A DNA stretch of 64,000 bases from Betaproteobacteria bacterium SCN1 (GCA_008923315.1 WBSF01000009.1:1-64000), one strand, 5' to 3'. Numbered from the stretch's first letter, positions 51,467-61,444 are shown. Translations and numbers: made by a program. Notes: generated from the letters alone by a model not told the origin.

Positions 51467-52063
51467 ATGAAGATGCACAACATGCTTTGGCCCGTTTTGC
51501 TTGCCCTGGCCGTTTCCGCCTGCAGCACCACGGGCGGCACGGAAGCCACGGTTGAAGACCGCACGGGTGGCAAGACGGCTGCCACGGTGGGGGCGGACGG
51601 CAAGACAGCGGGGGCCGGTGGCGCCGAAACCACCGGGCTGGGCGGTGCTGGCGTGAACGGAAGTGCCCTCGACGGCAGCGGCAATACGGCCGCTACGGGC
51701 GACGAGCGCAAGAACCCCGCCAGCCCGTTGTCGCAGCGCAGCGTTTATTTCGACTTCGACAGTTTTACGGTGAAAGACGCTTACCGCCCCATGCTCGAAG
51801 CGCACGCGGGCTATCTGCTGGCCAAGCGCGACGCACGGGTCATCCTGCAGGGCAATACCGACGAACGCGGCAGCCGCGAGTACAACCTCGCGCTTGGCCA
51901 GAAACGTGCCGAGGCCGTGCGCAAGGCACTGGCGGTTCTGGGGGTGTCCGATGCGCAGATGGAGGCCGTGAGCTTCGGCGAGGAAAAACCGCGCAAGGAA
52001 GGCGAAAGCGAAGAGGCCTATGCCGAAAATCGCCGCGTCGACGTGGTCTATTCGGACGAGTAA
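51467..52063 (+). CDS. pal: Peptidoglycan-associated lipoprotein Pal
   Basis: 198 residues. The lipobox is VLLALAVSAC. A long Gly/Thr/Ala-rich linker (about 25-85) precedes the OmpA-like domain with VYFDFDSFTVKD and the peptidoglycan-binding NTDERGSREYNLALGQKRA. It tethers the outer membrane to the wall. The linker is longer and more repetitive than in E. coli Pal. Confidence 0.94.
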   Translation: MKMHNMLWPVLLALAVSACSTTGGTEATVEDRTGGKTAATVGADGKTAGAGGAETTGLGGAGVNGSALDGSGNTAATGDERKNPASPLSQRSVYFDFDSFTVKDAYRPMLEAHAGYLLAKRDARVILQGNTDERGSREYNLALGQKRAEAVRKALAVLGVSDAQMEAVSFGEEKPRKEGESEEAYAENRRVDVVYSDE

Positions 52064-52072
52064 TTTCGCCCG

Positions 52073-52909
52073 ATGCCTGCCGTCTGCCGCATCTGCCTGA
52101 TTCTGGCGCTGGCTGTGCCGTTGCCGGCCACGGCGCAACTGTTCGGCGGCAATTCCACCGAGCTGGCCGCGCAGGTTCAGGCCCTGCGGCAGAAAGTCGA
52201 TGCGCTCGACGTCCGTTTGCTCAAGCTCGAGGGTCTGATCCAGCAGAATCAGGAACTGCTGGGTTTGCTGAAGGAAGTCGAGACGCTCAAGGCCGACGTT
52301 GCAAAGATGCGCGGACAGGGTGAAATGCAGGCGCACCAGATCGATACCCTGGGCAAACGCCAGAACGATCTGTATGTCGACCTTGATCAGCGGCTGGGCG
52401 AACTGGCCAAGGCAGCGAAACCGGCGCCCGCACCCGCGCCGCCACCGGTTGCTGCTGCTCCCCAGGCGCCGGCAGCCGATGTGCCTGCCCCGTCCGGACC
52501 GCCCCCGACGCCTGCCGCACAACAGCTCGATCCCCTGGTCGAATCGCGCACCTACGAGGCGGCGCTCAACCATTTCCGCGAAGCCAATTACGCGGGTGCG
52601 ATCGCCGGATTCAAGGGGTTTTTGAAAGCGTATCCCGACAGCGCGCTGGCGCCGAACGCGCAGTACTGGATCGGGTATTCCTACTATGCGCTGAAGGACT
52701 ACAAGACTGCGCTGGCGCACCAGCAGAAGCTGGTGGCAGCCTACCCCGGCAGCGCCAAGGTGCCGGACGCGCTGCTCAATATCGCGACCAACCAGATTGC
52801 GCTCGACAATCTGGATGCTGCGAAGAAGACGCTCGAAGATCTGGTGTCCAAGCATCCGGGCACCAATGCCGCGACGCTGGCGAGCCGCCGGCTGGCTGCA
52901 CTGAAGTAA
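52073..52909 (+). CDS. cpoB: Cell-division coordinator CpoB (YbgF)
   Basis: 278 residues. A signal peptide, a coiled-coil trimerisation region (about 30-110, LAAQVQALRQKVDALDVRLL), a Pro/Ala linker, and C-terminal tetratricopeptide repeats (YEAALNHFREANYAGAIAGF, APNAQYWIGYSYYALKDYKT). It coordinates Tol-Pal with septal wall synthesis. Confidence 0.92.
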   Translation: MPAVCRICLILALAVPLPATAQLFGGNSTELAAQVQALRQKVDALDVRLLKLEGLIQQNQELLGLLKEVETLKADVAKMRGQGEMQAHQIDTLGKRQNDLYVDLDQRLGELAKAAKPAPAPAPPPVAAAPQAPAADVPAPSGPPPTPAAQQLDPLVESRTYEAALNHFREANYAGAIAGFKGFLKAYPDSALAPNAQYWIGYSYYALKDYKTALAHQQKLVAAYPGSAKVPDALLNIATNQIALDNLDAAKKTLEDLVSKHPGTNAATLASRRLAALK

Positions 52910-52912
52910 TCC

Positions 52913-53623
52913 GTGCGCGAACCGGCCGTTACACTCCACCCGCAAGGAGTAGGCCGTGGTTGTAATGATGCTGAAGCATCAACAACCACGCTCCGCCTGA
53001 CGGAGATATTCCTGTCCCTGCAGGGCGAAACCAGCCGTACCGGCCTGCCGACCGTTTTTGTGCGCCTGAGCGGCTGCCCGCTGCGGTGTCGCTGGTGCGA
53101 TACGCCATACAGTTTCCAGGGCGGCGAGACCGTGATGCTGTCCGACGTTCTGGCGCGCATCGCTGCGTACGGCGTATCGACGGTCTGCGTGACCGGCGGC
53201 GAGCCGCTGGCGCAGAAGCATTGCCCGGCGCTGCTTGCGGCATTGTGCGATGCAGGGTATTCGGTATCGCTCGAAACGAGCGGCGCGCTGGATGTGTCAA
53301 TGGTCGATGCCCGGGTGTCGCGGATCGTCGACATCAAGCCGCCGGCGTCCGGCGAAGCCGAACGCAACCGCTGGGACAACCTCACGCATCTGAATTTCCG
53401 CGACGAGCTCAAATTCGTACTGGCTGATCGCGGCGACTATGAATGGGCGCGGGCACTGTTGCACGAGCGGAATCTGCCGGCCATCGCGCCTGTGCTGTTT
53501 TCGCCCGTGCAGGGCGAGCTGGCGCCAGGCGCGCTTGCGGAATGGATACTGGCCGACCGCCTGCCGGTCCGGATGCAGGTACAGTTGCACAAGATACTGT
53601 GGGGCAATGCCCAGGGCCGATGA
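52913..53623 (+). CDS. queE: 7-carboxy-7-deazaguanine synthase QueE
   Basis: A 236-residue radical-SAM enzyme of queuosine synthesis. The cluster motif is [13 protein letters not shown], preceded by [20 protein letters not shown] and followed by [15 protein letters not shown]. The only in-frame start is the GTG at 52913, three bases after cpoB, giving a 28-residue extension over typical homologues. A 14-bp hairpin and a second, well-led but out-of-frame GTG (52956) lie in that extension. It ends in an ATGA overlap with queC. Confidence 0.9.
   Translation: MREPAVTLHPQGVGRGCNDAEASTTTLRLTEIFLSLQGETSRTGLPTVFVRLSGCPLRCRWCDTPYSFQGGETVMLSDVLARIAAYGVSTVCVTGGEPLAQKHCPALLAALCDAGYSVSLETSGALDVSMVDARVSRIVDIKPPASGEAERNRWDNLTHLNFRDELKFVLADRGDYEWARALLHERNLPAIAPVLFSPVQGELAPGALAEWILADRLPVRMQVQLHKILWGNAQGR
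52956..52989 (+). promoter_or_regulatory. Hairpin in the 5' part of queE
   Basis: GTGGTTGT-AA-TGATGC, loop TGAA, then GCATCA-ACAACCAC: fourteen pairs with one two-base bulge. AAGGAG lies 8 bases before it, so it would cover the start of a possible short leader reading frame. Confidence 0.55.
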
Positions 53624-54306
53624 GTACGCGTCCCGCCATCGTCCTCTTGTCCGGCGGACTCGATTCCGCAACCGTGCTCGCGATCGCGCGCGATGCCGGT
53701 TTTGCCTGCCATGCGCTCAGCCTGGATTACGGCCAGCGCCATCGTGCCGAACTGGCCGCTGCCGCCCGGCTGGCAGCGGCGCTCGGCGCGGTCGAACACC
53801 GGGTGATGCGCCTGGGGCTTGGCGATATCGGCGGTTCGGCGCTGACCGATGCGGCAATTGCCGTCCCGGAACAGCCCAGTGAAGGCATACCGGTCACGTA
53901 TGTGCCCGCACGCAATACGGTCATGCTGGCCCTGGCCCTGGCGTGGGCCGAGGTGCTGGATGCGCGCGATATCTTCATCGGTGTCAATGCCGTCGACTAC
54001 TCGGGGTATCCGGACTGTCGGCCGGAATTCGTCGCAGCCTTCGAACGCATGGCCAATCTTGCGACCCGGGCCGGTATCGAAGGCAAGTCACTGGCGGTGC
54101 ATGCGCCGCTCCAGTACCTGACCAAGGCGGAAATCGTCAGGCGCGGGGCGGCCCTGGGTGTGGATTATGCGCACACGGTGAGCTGCTATCAGGCCGATCC
54201 GGCAGGGCGTGCCTGCGGCGTCTGCGATGCCTGCCGGCTGCGGCGGCAGGGTTTCGAACAGGCCCGCCTGCCCGACCCTACGGTATATATGGAAGTGCGC
54301 GACTAG
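53620..54306 (+). CDS. queC: 7-cyano-7-deazaguanine synthase QueC
   Basis: 228 residues from the ATG that overlaps the queE stop. The PP-loop is [17 protein letters not shown]; the substrate region is [12 protein letters not shown]; four zinc Cys lie in [20 protein letters not shown]. With QueE it makes preQ0, the precursor of queuosine. Confidence 0.95.
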   Translation: MSTRPAIVLLSGGLDSATVLAIARDAGFACHALSLDYGQRHRAELAAAARLAAALGAVEHRVMRLGLGDIGGSALTDAAIAVPEQPSEGIPVTYVPARNTVMLALALAWAEVLDARDIFIGVNAVDYSGYPDCRPEFVAAFERMANLATRAGIEGKSLAVHAPLQYLTKAEIVRRGAALGVDYAHTVSCYQADPAGRACGVCDACRLRRQGFEQARLPDPTVYMEVRD

Positions 54307-54402
54307 AGATATTTACCTAATTGCTTAAGCCTGTTTGCTGGGGAATAATCGCCGGGCCCGCGCGCGGGTTGTAACCATAAATATTTTCGGGAGACGCGCT
54401 GT

Positions 54403-55557
54403 ATGGAAGGACTCGATCTGATCAGCCAGGCGATTGCTGCGCTCGGCTGGGATCCCAATGACGCATTCGTCAAGACCCGCACGGTCGCCTGGATTGCCTT
54501 CGCGCTTGCCTTCGTCTTCGGCTACATAGGCAACAAGACGCATTTCTGCACCATGGGCGCGGTGTCGGACATCGTCAACATGAACCAGTGGGACCGCATG
54601 CGCGCCTGGATGCTCGCGATCGCCGTCGCCATCATGGGAACCAGCACCCTGGTCTATCTGGGAGACCTGGACGTTTCCAAGACCATCTATACCGGGTCCA
54701 ATTTCTACTGGCTGGCGGCGCTTGTCGGCGGCCTTACCTTCGGCATCGGCATGACGCTTGCCGGCGGCTGCGGCCAGCGCACCCTGGTGCGGCTGGGCGG
54801 CGGCAATCTCAAATCCATTGTCGTCTTCATCTTTATGGGATACGCGGCGCTGGTAACGCTGTCGGGCATTTTCGGCGCGTTCCGGGTGGGCGTGCTGCAG
54901 GCGGCCCCGGTGACCGTCCATCTCGACGGCATGCAGACGCTGCCCGCGCTGCTGGGCATGCATACGCCGGAAAACACGCTCGCAGCCGGACTGGCCATCG
55001 GCGTGCTGCTGCTGCTGTTCGTGTTCCTCAATAAAGATTTCAGGGGCAATGCCGATAATATCCTTGCAGGCATCGTGATTGGCCTGATCGTGGTGGCGGG
55101 ATGGTACGTCACCGGCCGCTTCGGTTTCGGCGAGGATCCGGATACGCTCGAAATGGTCTACCTGGGCACAAACTCCCATCTTGCCGAGTCGATGACGTTC
55201 GTTGCGCCTCTTGGCTACACCATGAATCTCTGGGCCTACTGGACCGATAGCTCGACCATCGTCACCTTCGGTGTTGCCAGCGTGTTCGGCGTGATTGCCG
55301 GATCCCTTGTCTACGGTGTGACGCACAAGACCTTCCGCTGGGAAGCGTTCAATTCTGCGCAGGATATGTTCCGCCACATCGTCGGCGCCATTCTCATGGG
55401 CTTCGGCGGCGTGACTGCACTGGGCTGCACCATCGGCCAGGGTGTCACGGGAATTTCCACGCTGGCCGTGTCATCCTTCATCGTCCTGGCGGCCATCATC
55501 GCGGGCGCGGCCGTAACGATGAAGATCCAGTATTACCTTTTGATGCGCGAAGCGTGA
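54403..55557 (+). CDS. YeeE/YedE family membrane protein (sulfur-compound carrier)
   Basis: 384 residues, about nine to ten transmembrane helices. Conserved Cys residues lie in THFCTMGAVSD, LAGGCGQRTLVRL and ALGCTIGQGVTG, the pattern used by YeeE-type carriers to pass thiosulfate-like ions. It has an AT-rich leader and a GGGAGA site. It is followed by a TlpA-like protein gene, and the two may work together in sulfur metabolism; that is inference. Confidence 0.88.
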   Translation: MEGLDLISQAIAALGWDPNDAFVKTRTVAWIAFALAFVFGYIGNKTHFCTMGAVSDIVNMNQWDRMRAWMLAIAVAIMGTSTLVYLGDLDVSKTIYTGSNFYWLAALVGGLTFGIGMTLAGGCGQRTLVRLGGGNLKSIVVFIFMGYAALVTLSGIFGAFRVGVLQAAPVTVHLDGMQTLPALLGMHTPENTLAAGLAIGVLLLLFVFLNKDFRGNADNILAGIVIGLIVVAGWYVTGRFGFGEDPDTLEMVYLGTNSHLAESMTFVAPLGYTMNLWAYWTDSSTIVTFGVASVFGVIAGSLVYGVTHKTFRWEAFNSAQDMFRHIVGAILMGFGGVTALGCTIGQGVTGISTLAVSSFIVLAAIIAGAAVTMKIQYYLLMREA

Positions 55558-55670
55558 CCGGCATGCAACGCGCCAACAAAATTTACACCCCTGGTTCAAA
55601 TGAACCTTGACCCCGTCAGAGGGGGTTGTTACGGTGAAAGCGCAAAGGCCCGTAGCCGAAAGGATTGATT

Positions 55671-56294
55671 TTGAAGAAGTGGTTCAGCACCCTGTGTCTC
55701 GCCTTCCTGGCGGTTTTCGCCTCCCAGGCGTATGCCGCCAAGGCGGTGAATTTCCAGTTCACCGACAGCAAGGGAAAGACCATCCGCCTTTCGGATTACA
55801 AGGGCAAATGGGTTCTGGTCAATTTCTGGGCACCCTGGTGTCCGCGCTGCAAGATGGAGTTCAATGAGCTGAACGACCTGGATGCGCGCAAGGATTTCGT
55901 CGTGATCGGCGTGGCCATGGACTACGGTATCGACGAAGGCTCGGTCCATACCACCGTTCAGCGTTTCAACCTGCGCTATCCCCAGATCATCGGCGGCAAC
56001 CGGCGCGATCCGAATCCCCCGTCGCTACAGGTCGGCCCCGTGGATTTCTACCCCACCTCCTACCTGTATTCGCCCAGCGGCGAGATCGTCATGTTCATCC
56101 CGGGCATCATCAGCAAGCAGAAGATAGTCGCCTTTACCGAGCAGTACCGGTCGACGGGGGCCACCGAATTCGCGCAGAACGATTTCGTCCCCGTGTCGTC
56201 GACAAAGGCGGGCGTCCGACCGGCCAGCATGACCAGTAAAAAACCCGCCAAGGCGAAGTCGCAAGACAAAAAAAAAGCAACAACCAGCTACTGA
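55671..56294 (+). CDS. TlpA-like periplasmic thioredoxin-fold protein
   Basis: 207 residues from a TTG at 55671, with AAAGGA seven bases ahead; the TTG at 55665 is too close to that site. The signal peptide is MKKWFSTLCLAFLAVFASQA. The active site is NFWAPWCPRCKMEF. A Lys-rich C-terminal tail (KKPAKAKSQDKKKA) is unusual. It is likely a periplasmic thiol oxidoreductase beside the YeeE-type carrier. Confidence 0.87.
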   Translation: MKKWFSTLCLAFLAVFASQAYAAKAVNFQFTDSKGKTIRLSDYKGKWVLVNFWAPWCPRCKMEFNELNDLDARKDFVVIGVAMDYGIDEGSVHTTVQRFNLRYPQIIGGNRRDPNPPSLQVGPVDFYPTSYLYSPSGEIVMFIPGIISKQKIVAFTEQYRSTGATEFAQNDFVPVSSTKAGVRPASMTSKKPAKAKSQDKKKATTSY

Positions 56295-56376
56295 AGAATT
56301 GAGTCGCGCGGCGTGTGAAATCGCCCGCCCGATTGGCCATGCCATTGGGCGCGGACAAGAAAAATGCGATTCGGTC

Positions 56377-56406
56377 TTTACCCGTGCCGGCACGTTCAGC
56401 TATAAT
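56377..56406 (+). promoter_or_regulatory. Promoter of tRNA-Lys
   Basis: TATAAT at 56401-56406 with TTTACC at 56377-56382, spacer 18. The tRNA begins about 39 bases after the -10 box, which leaves a normal 5' leader for RNase P. Confidence 0.55.
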
Positions 56407-56444
56407 TTCAAGCTTTCTTGGGCACGGCTCCCGGTCGCGTCCAA

Positions 56445-56520
56445 GGGTCGGTAGCTCAGCCGGTAGAGCAGCGGACTTTTAATCCGTTGGTCGCGAGTTC
56501 GAATCTCGCCCGACCCACCA
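56445..56520 (+). tRNA. tRNA-Lys (anticodon TTT)
   Basis: 76 bases with an encoded CCA end. The acceptor stem GGGTCGG pairs with CCGACCC. The D loop is AGCTCAGCCGGTAGAGC. The anticodon loop CTTTTAA gives TTT, and the T arm contains GTTCGAATC. A terminator follows within ten bases. Confidence 0.97.
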
Positions 56521-56528
56521 GACACTGG

Positions 56529-56555
56529 AAAGCCGCCTTTGCAGGCGGCTTTTTT
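56529..56555 (+). terminator. Terminator after tRNA-Lys
   Basis: AAGCCGCC/GGCGGCTT with a six-base loop, followed by a run of T. Confidence 0.9.
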
Positions 56556-56757
56556 CATTGCGTTGCAGGCGGGAAGCGTTGGGGCTACTCCGCGGGGGGT
56601 GACATAAATTGTCAGCTCCTGTGCCGTTGAGCGGCAGCCCGGCTTGAATCTGCCCGGATTTTTTGACTTGGGATTTTCGGCTATGTGCGAACGCCAACCC
56701 AATAAAATCAAGCCTTCGCAGCGCTTCCATGTCGAAAATGGCCGGCACGGCCTAAAG

Positions 56758-56774
56758 TTGGCACGCCCGATGCA
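56758..56774 (+). promoter_or_regulatory. Sigma-54-type promoter of the pilin gene
   Basis: TTGGCACG, four bases, then ATGCA: the -24 GG and -12 GC are spaced as in RpoN promoters. It lies about 68 bases above the pilin start, so the transcript would have a short leader. The other bases between the tRNA terminator and here hold no gene. PilR/PilS control is known for such pilins and is inferred here. Confidence 0.7.
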
Positions 56775-56841
56775 CGTTAAAGGCCCAGACAGGGCGACCT
56801 GTTGGACCCATCAACCTGTGCATGACTTTAGGAGAAGCGAA

Positions 56842-57288
56842 ATGATGAAAAAAGCTCAACAGGGCTTTACCCTGATCGAACTGATGATCGTTGTGGCGAT
56901 CATCGGTATTCTGGCGGCGATTGCGATTCCGCAGTATCAGGATTATGTGACGCGCTCCCGCTGGTCGGACAACCTGCAGCGCGTTGCTCAAATTAAAACC
57001 TCAGTTGGAGAGTGTATGCAAGTAAATGCGCAGAATGGTGCACCTGCTGCACCCTGTGATTCACTCGCCAACTTGTCCACTGGTGGCTTTCTCCCTGCTG
57101 GATACGCGGTTGTCGCTACGCCAGCGCTTGCCAGTGGTGCGTATGCTGGTGGGGTAATTACCTTGACAGGCACGGCTGCGGCTAATAGTTGTGTGGTAAC
57201 ACTTACGCCTAATGCCAATGCTAATACTGTGACTTGGGCCGTTGCTAACGGCGGTGGTTGTACTCGATCGCAAACAGGTATCAATTAA
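56842..57288 (+). CDS. pilA: Type IV pilin (PilA-like)
   Basis: 148 residues from the ATG at 56842 (TAGGAG site). A short leader MMKKAQQG precedes the cleavage site, then [20 protein letters not shown] with the Glu at position 5 of the mature protein. A C-terminal Cys pair (SCVVTLT and GGGCTRS) could close the D-loop. The 3' half is more A+T-rich than the chromosome around it. It sits alone between two terminators. Confidence 0.92.
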   Translation: MMKKAQQGFTLIELMIVVAIIGILAAIAIPQYQDYVTRSRWSDNLQRVAQIKTSVGECMQVNAQNGAPAAPCDSLANLSTGGFLPAGYAVVATPALASGAYAGGVITLTGTAAANSCVVTLTPNANANTVTWAVANGGGCTRSQTGIN

Positions 57289-57315
57289 TACGCTTTGCTG
57301 CTGCGATGGTTTGTC

Positions 57316-57343
57316 AAAAGCCCCGGAGTTTCCGGGGCTTTTT
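57316..57343 (+). terminator. Terminator after the pilin gene
   Basis: AAAGCCCCGGA/TCCGGGGCTTT with a three-base loop and a T tract, 27 bases after the stop codon. Confidence 0.92.
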
Positions 57344-57432
57344 CGATTGGTTAAAGGGATAGGGTGGGATAAGGGGGGCAGACACGATTAATTCCTGCTG
57401 TGCTGTGTGCTTCCCCCGCTCCGCACGCCCTC

Positions 57433-58137
57433 ATGGCCCGACTCCCTCGTTACGTCATCCCCGGCAGCCCCAGCACATCATCCAGCGCGGCAACAACCGC
57501 CAGATCATCTTCGCCGCCGAGGCAGACTATCGGTTCTTCCGCGATGCCTTGATCGACGCCGCGCTCAAGCATCGCCTGCGCATCCACGCCTACGTATGGA
57601 TGACCAACCATATCCATCTTCTGGCGACGGCGGAATACGACGATAGCATCGGCAAAGTATTTCAATCGGCCGGCCGCAAATATGTGCAGTACTTCAACCA
57701 CACCCATAAGCGAAGCGGCACCCTGTGGGAAGGCCGCTACCGGGCGACGGTGGTGGACAGCGAACACTATCTGCTGACCTTGATGCGCTACATCGAAATG
57801 AATCCCGTGCGGGCTGAGATGGTGGCGCATCCAAGAGACTATCTCTGGTCGAGCTACCGTTCAAACGCTTTGGATGAGACTGGAGAGAACGCGGATTGGC
57901 TGACGCCGCATGTCGAATACGATCGGCTGGGCGGAGATACCGCCGAGCGGTAGGGGGCGTATCGGCTTGTTCCGCGCAGCGATTTCAAGAGGCGCCTTGG
58001 AGGCGATACGCGAATGCACGCACAAGGGCTGGGCGCTTGGGAGTGAACACTTTCGGGAGCAGATTGAGAAAGTGAGCGGCAGGCGCGCCGCCTCGAAAGA
58101 GGTGGGGCGGCCGAAGAAGGAAAGTGATCGCGTCTGA
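57433..58137 (+). pseudogene. Decayed REP-associated (Y1/IS200-like) transposase
   Basis: The start MARLPRYVIPGSP is in one frame; QHIIQRGNNRQIIFAAEADY continues in another, explained by one lost C in the CCCC run at 57468-57471. The main body has the HUH motif NHIHLLAT, the GTLWEGRYRA segment and YIEMNPVRAEMV. A TAG at 57951 and a one-base insertion near 57965 break it again; the tail LFRAAISRGALEAIRECTHK ... GRPKKE is in a third frame. Three lesions mean it is inactive. Confidence 0.85.
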
Positions 58138-58150
58138 CCCTGTTTCTTTG

Positions 58151-58296
58151 CTGGTGCTGCGCTATGACCTGATGAGCCACGATGCCATCTATCTGGCCCT
58201 GCGTTTGCAGTTGCCCATCGCAACGCAGATGGGGCTCTGATGGAAGCGGCCAGATCCGCCGGCGTGGGGCTGTTCAAGGCAGCAGCCTTGCCTTGA
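58151..58296 (+). pseudogene. 3' remnant of a VapC-like PIN-domain toxin gene
   Basis: The frame LVLRYDLMSHDAIYLALRLQ then LPIATQ is the C-terminal PIN pattern. Adding back one G near 58228 restores DGALMEAARSAGVGLFKAAA then LP and a stop. No start, no upstream half and no antitoxin are present. Confidence 0.6.
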
Positions 58297-58299
58297 TTT

Positions 58300-58741
58300 T
58301 TATCGGGGGTAGGTGCCGTCGCCCATGGCGCGGCGAATGATTTCAGGCGCGAATCCCCGACCCTGAAGAAAACGCATCTGCCGGGCTTTTTCGGCCGGGT
58401 CGCGGGGCGGGATGCCGAATTTCTTTTCCCAAACCAGGCGTGCGCGTTCGAGTTCGCCGTCGGGATTGGCGGCCAGCGCCGTTTCGATGAGGGTTTCGTT
58501 CACGCCGCGCTGGCGCAGGTCGTAGGCGAGGCGGATGCGGCCGTGCCGCGCGCGGTGGTCGGCGATCCAGCTTTCGGCGAAGCGCCGGTCGGACAGCCAG
58601 CCTTTCTCCTCGAATTCGTCTAGCACCGGTTCGACAGCCTCGGATGCGAATCCCGCTGCTTCCAGCTTCCGCGTCAATTCGGACCGGCTGTGCTCGCGCC
58701 GCGCCAGATAGCCCAGCGCCCGCTCGCGCAGGCTGGCGGGA

Positions 58742-58764
<23 letters not shown>
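58300..58764 (-). CDS. recX: RecA regulatory protein RecX
   Basis: 154 residues. [20 protein letters not shown], then [20 protein letters not shown] and [19 protein letters not shown], is the three-repeat helical RecX pattern. It modulates RecA filaments. It overlaps the 3' end of recA by 23 bases, so the two are co-expressed. Confidence 0.93.
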
Positions 58765-59797
<1,033 letters not shown>

Positions 59798-59891
59798 GCG
59801 GGTCTCCTGGTGTCGGTGGGTGGGCAGACGGCGGTCTGCATGGGCTGAACTTTAGGCAGTATATTTTTTTGTGTCAATAAAAAATATCACC

Positions 59892-59904
59892 TACATAAAA
59901 TGTA
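59892..59904. promoter_or_regulatory. Palindrome in the recA/WYL divergent region
   Basis: TACAT-AAA-ATGTA within a strongly A+T-rich stretch between recA and the divergent WYL regulator gene. It is a candidate operator for the WYL protein; the overlapping TGTA-TG-TACA can extend the site. Confidence 0.5.
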
Positions 59905-59965
59905 TGTACAAATAAATTGTATCCAGGCGCGTGCCCCCTATAATGCCGACAAAGCGGAGATGGCA

Positions 59966-60853
59966 ATGATTCCAAAGGAAAAACTGCTGCTCGATCTCAA
60001 ATGGGCGACGCGGCAGCGCCTGCATTACATCGAGATGATGGCCTGGTATGCGGGCGTAGTGACGCGAGGCGACGTGGCGAAGGCCTTCGGGCTGTCCGAT
60101 CCGGCAGCGACCAAGGACCTCAAGCTCTATGGTGAACTGGCGCCGGGCAATCTGGCGTACCACCATGGCGTGTTCGGCTTTGTGCCCACGCCCGGTTTTT
60201 CGTCCGTGTTTGCCGATCTGTCGCCGGCTGTCGCGTTGCCGGCGTTTGCGGCCAATCTGGCGGTGGCCGGCGGCCCCTATGGTGCGGACCGGGTCTATGG
60301 CTTGCCGACGGCGGGCTTGCCGCTGCCGGTACGGTTGCCCGGGCGCGATACGCTTGCACAAATCACACGTGCGATCCATGGACGCCGCCGCCTGCAGGTG
60401 GTGTACCGGTCGCTGACGGGCAGTCCGGCCGCGCCACGGGTGATCGAACCACACACGCTGGTCGATACCGGATCGCGCTGGCATGTTAGGGCCTATAGTG
60501 TCGCGAGCGGCGATTTCCGCGATTTCGTGCTGTCGCGCATTGTCGAGGCGGCCATGCTCGATGTGCGGGCCGAGTCGGCCGAGGAATACGACGAGGACTG
60601 GGTTGAATGGGTCAGGCTGGCGCTGATGCCGCATCCGGGTCTGGATCCCGACCGGCGCGCGAGCCTTCTCGTCGATTACGGCGCCGAGAACGACCGCATC
60701 GAAGTCAGGGTGCGGCGCGCCTTGCTGGGCTACGTGCTGCAGCGTCTGGGCGTGGATACGACGCCCGGCCATGCGATGAATCCGCAGGCGTATCAGCTGG
60801 TGGTGGCGAACCGCGACGAGATCGAGCCGTTCGCGGCGTGGGCGTTTGCATGA
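59966..60853 (+). CDS. WYL-domain regulator resembling BrxR/CapW
   Basis: 295 residues from the ATG at 59966 (CGGAGAT site); an upstream ATG at 59960 is possible. An N-terminal winged helix (RLHYIEMMAWYAGVVTRGDV, then LSDPAATKDLKLYGELAPGN) is close to the pattern I know from BrxR/CapW repressors of phage-defence loci. The WYL domain has VIEPHTLVDTGSRWHVRAYS, with WHV in place of WYL, and a C-terminal WCX-like domain. No defence genes are adjacent. It is divergent from recA across 168 A+T-rich bases, which suggests shared or damage-related control. Confidence 0.85.
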   Translation: MIPKEKLLLDLKWATRQRLHYIEMMAWYAGVVTRGDVAKAFGLSDPAATKDLKLYGELAPGNLAYHHGVFGFVPTPGFSSVFADLSPAVALPAFAANLAVAGGPYGADRVYGLPTAGLPLPVRLPGRDTLAQITRAIHGRRRLQVVYRSLTGSPAAPRVIEPHTLVDTGSRWHVRAYSVASGDFRDFVLSRIVEAAMLDVRAESAEEYDEDWVEWVRLALMPHPGLDPDRRASLLVDYGAENDRIEVRVRRALLGYVLQRLGVDTTPGHAMNPQAYQLVVANRDEIEPFAAWAFA

Positions 60854-60946
60854 AGAAGCGGGAGACAGGGATCGGAGTTTAAGGGGGATCCGTGTGGTGC
60901 GGTGCAGCCGCACAAACTCCCCGGTCGCGAGAGCCTGGCCTCAGCC

Positions 60947-61444
60947 TCATTCAACCAGTTCGATCATGCCTCGCAGCGCTGCGGCCACCGCGCGCGAGCG
61001 GATTTCCGTGCGGTCGCCGTCGAGCCGGCAGGTGGACGACATCAATGTGCCGTCGTTGAGCGCCCAGCCGTAGCAAACCGTGCCGACCGGTTTTTCGCGC
61101 GTGCCGCCGCCGGGGCCGGCGATGCCGGAGACCGACAGCGCGGCATGAACCGGACTGCGCACCAGCGCGCCGTGGGCCATGGCGCGCGCCGTTTCTTCCG
61201 AAACCGCGCCGTAGGTGGCGATCGTGTCCGGCGGTACGCCGAGCAGTTCGATCTTGGCGGCGTTGGCGTAGGTAATGAAACCGCGTTCGTAAAACGACGA
61301 GCTGCCGGGGATCGAGGTCAGTACTTCGCCGATCCAGCCGCCGGTGCAGGATTCCGCAGTGGCGAGCATCCAGCCGCGCGCGTGCAGTTTCCGGCCGAGC
61401 GTTTCGGCCAGTTCATGCAGTTCGTCGTCGTTTACACGAGCCAT
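60947..61444 (-). CDS. pncC: CinA C-terminal / nicotinamide-nucleotide amidase PncC
   Basis: 165 residues from the ATG at 61444. The catalytic region ATAESCTGGWIGEVLTSIPG, then GFITYANAAKIELLGVPPDT and VSGIAGPGGGTREKPVGTV, defines the CinA C-terminal deamidase fold. It recycles NMN to NaMN. It overlaps the pgpA end by 13 bases. Confidence 0.93.
   Translation of the reverse strand: MARVNDDELHELAETLGRKLHARGWMLATAESCTGGWIGEVLTSIPGSSSFYERGFITYANAAKIELLGVPPDTIATYGAVSEETARAMAHGALVRSPVHAALSVSGIAGPGGGTREKPVGTVCYGWALNDGTLMSSTCRLDGDRTEIRSRAVAAALRGMIELVE

Noticed and set aside
59798-59891. LexA box upstream of recA
   Set aside because: The nearest candidate has CTG and CAG nine bases apart and lacks the flanking consensus.
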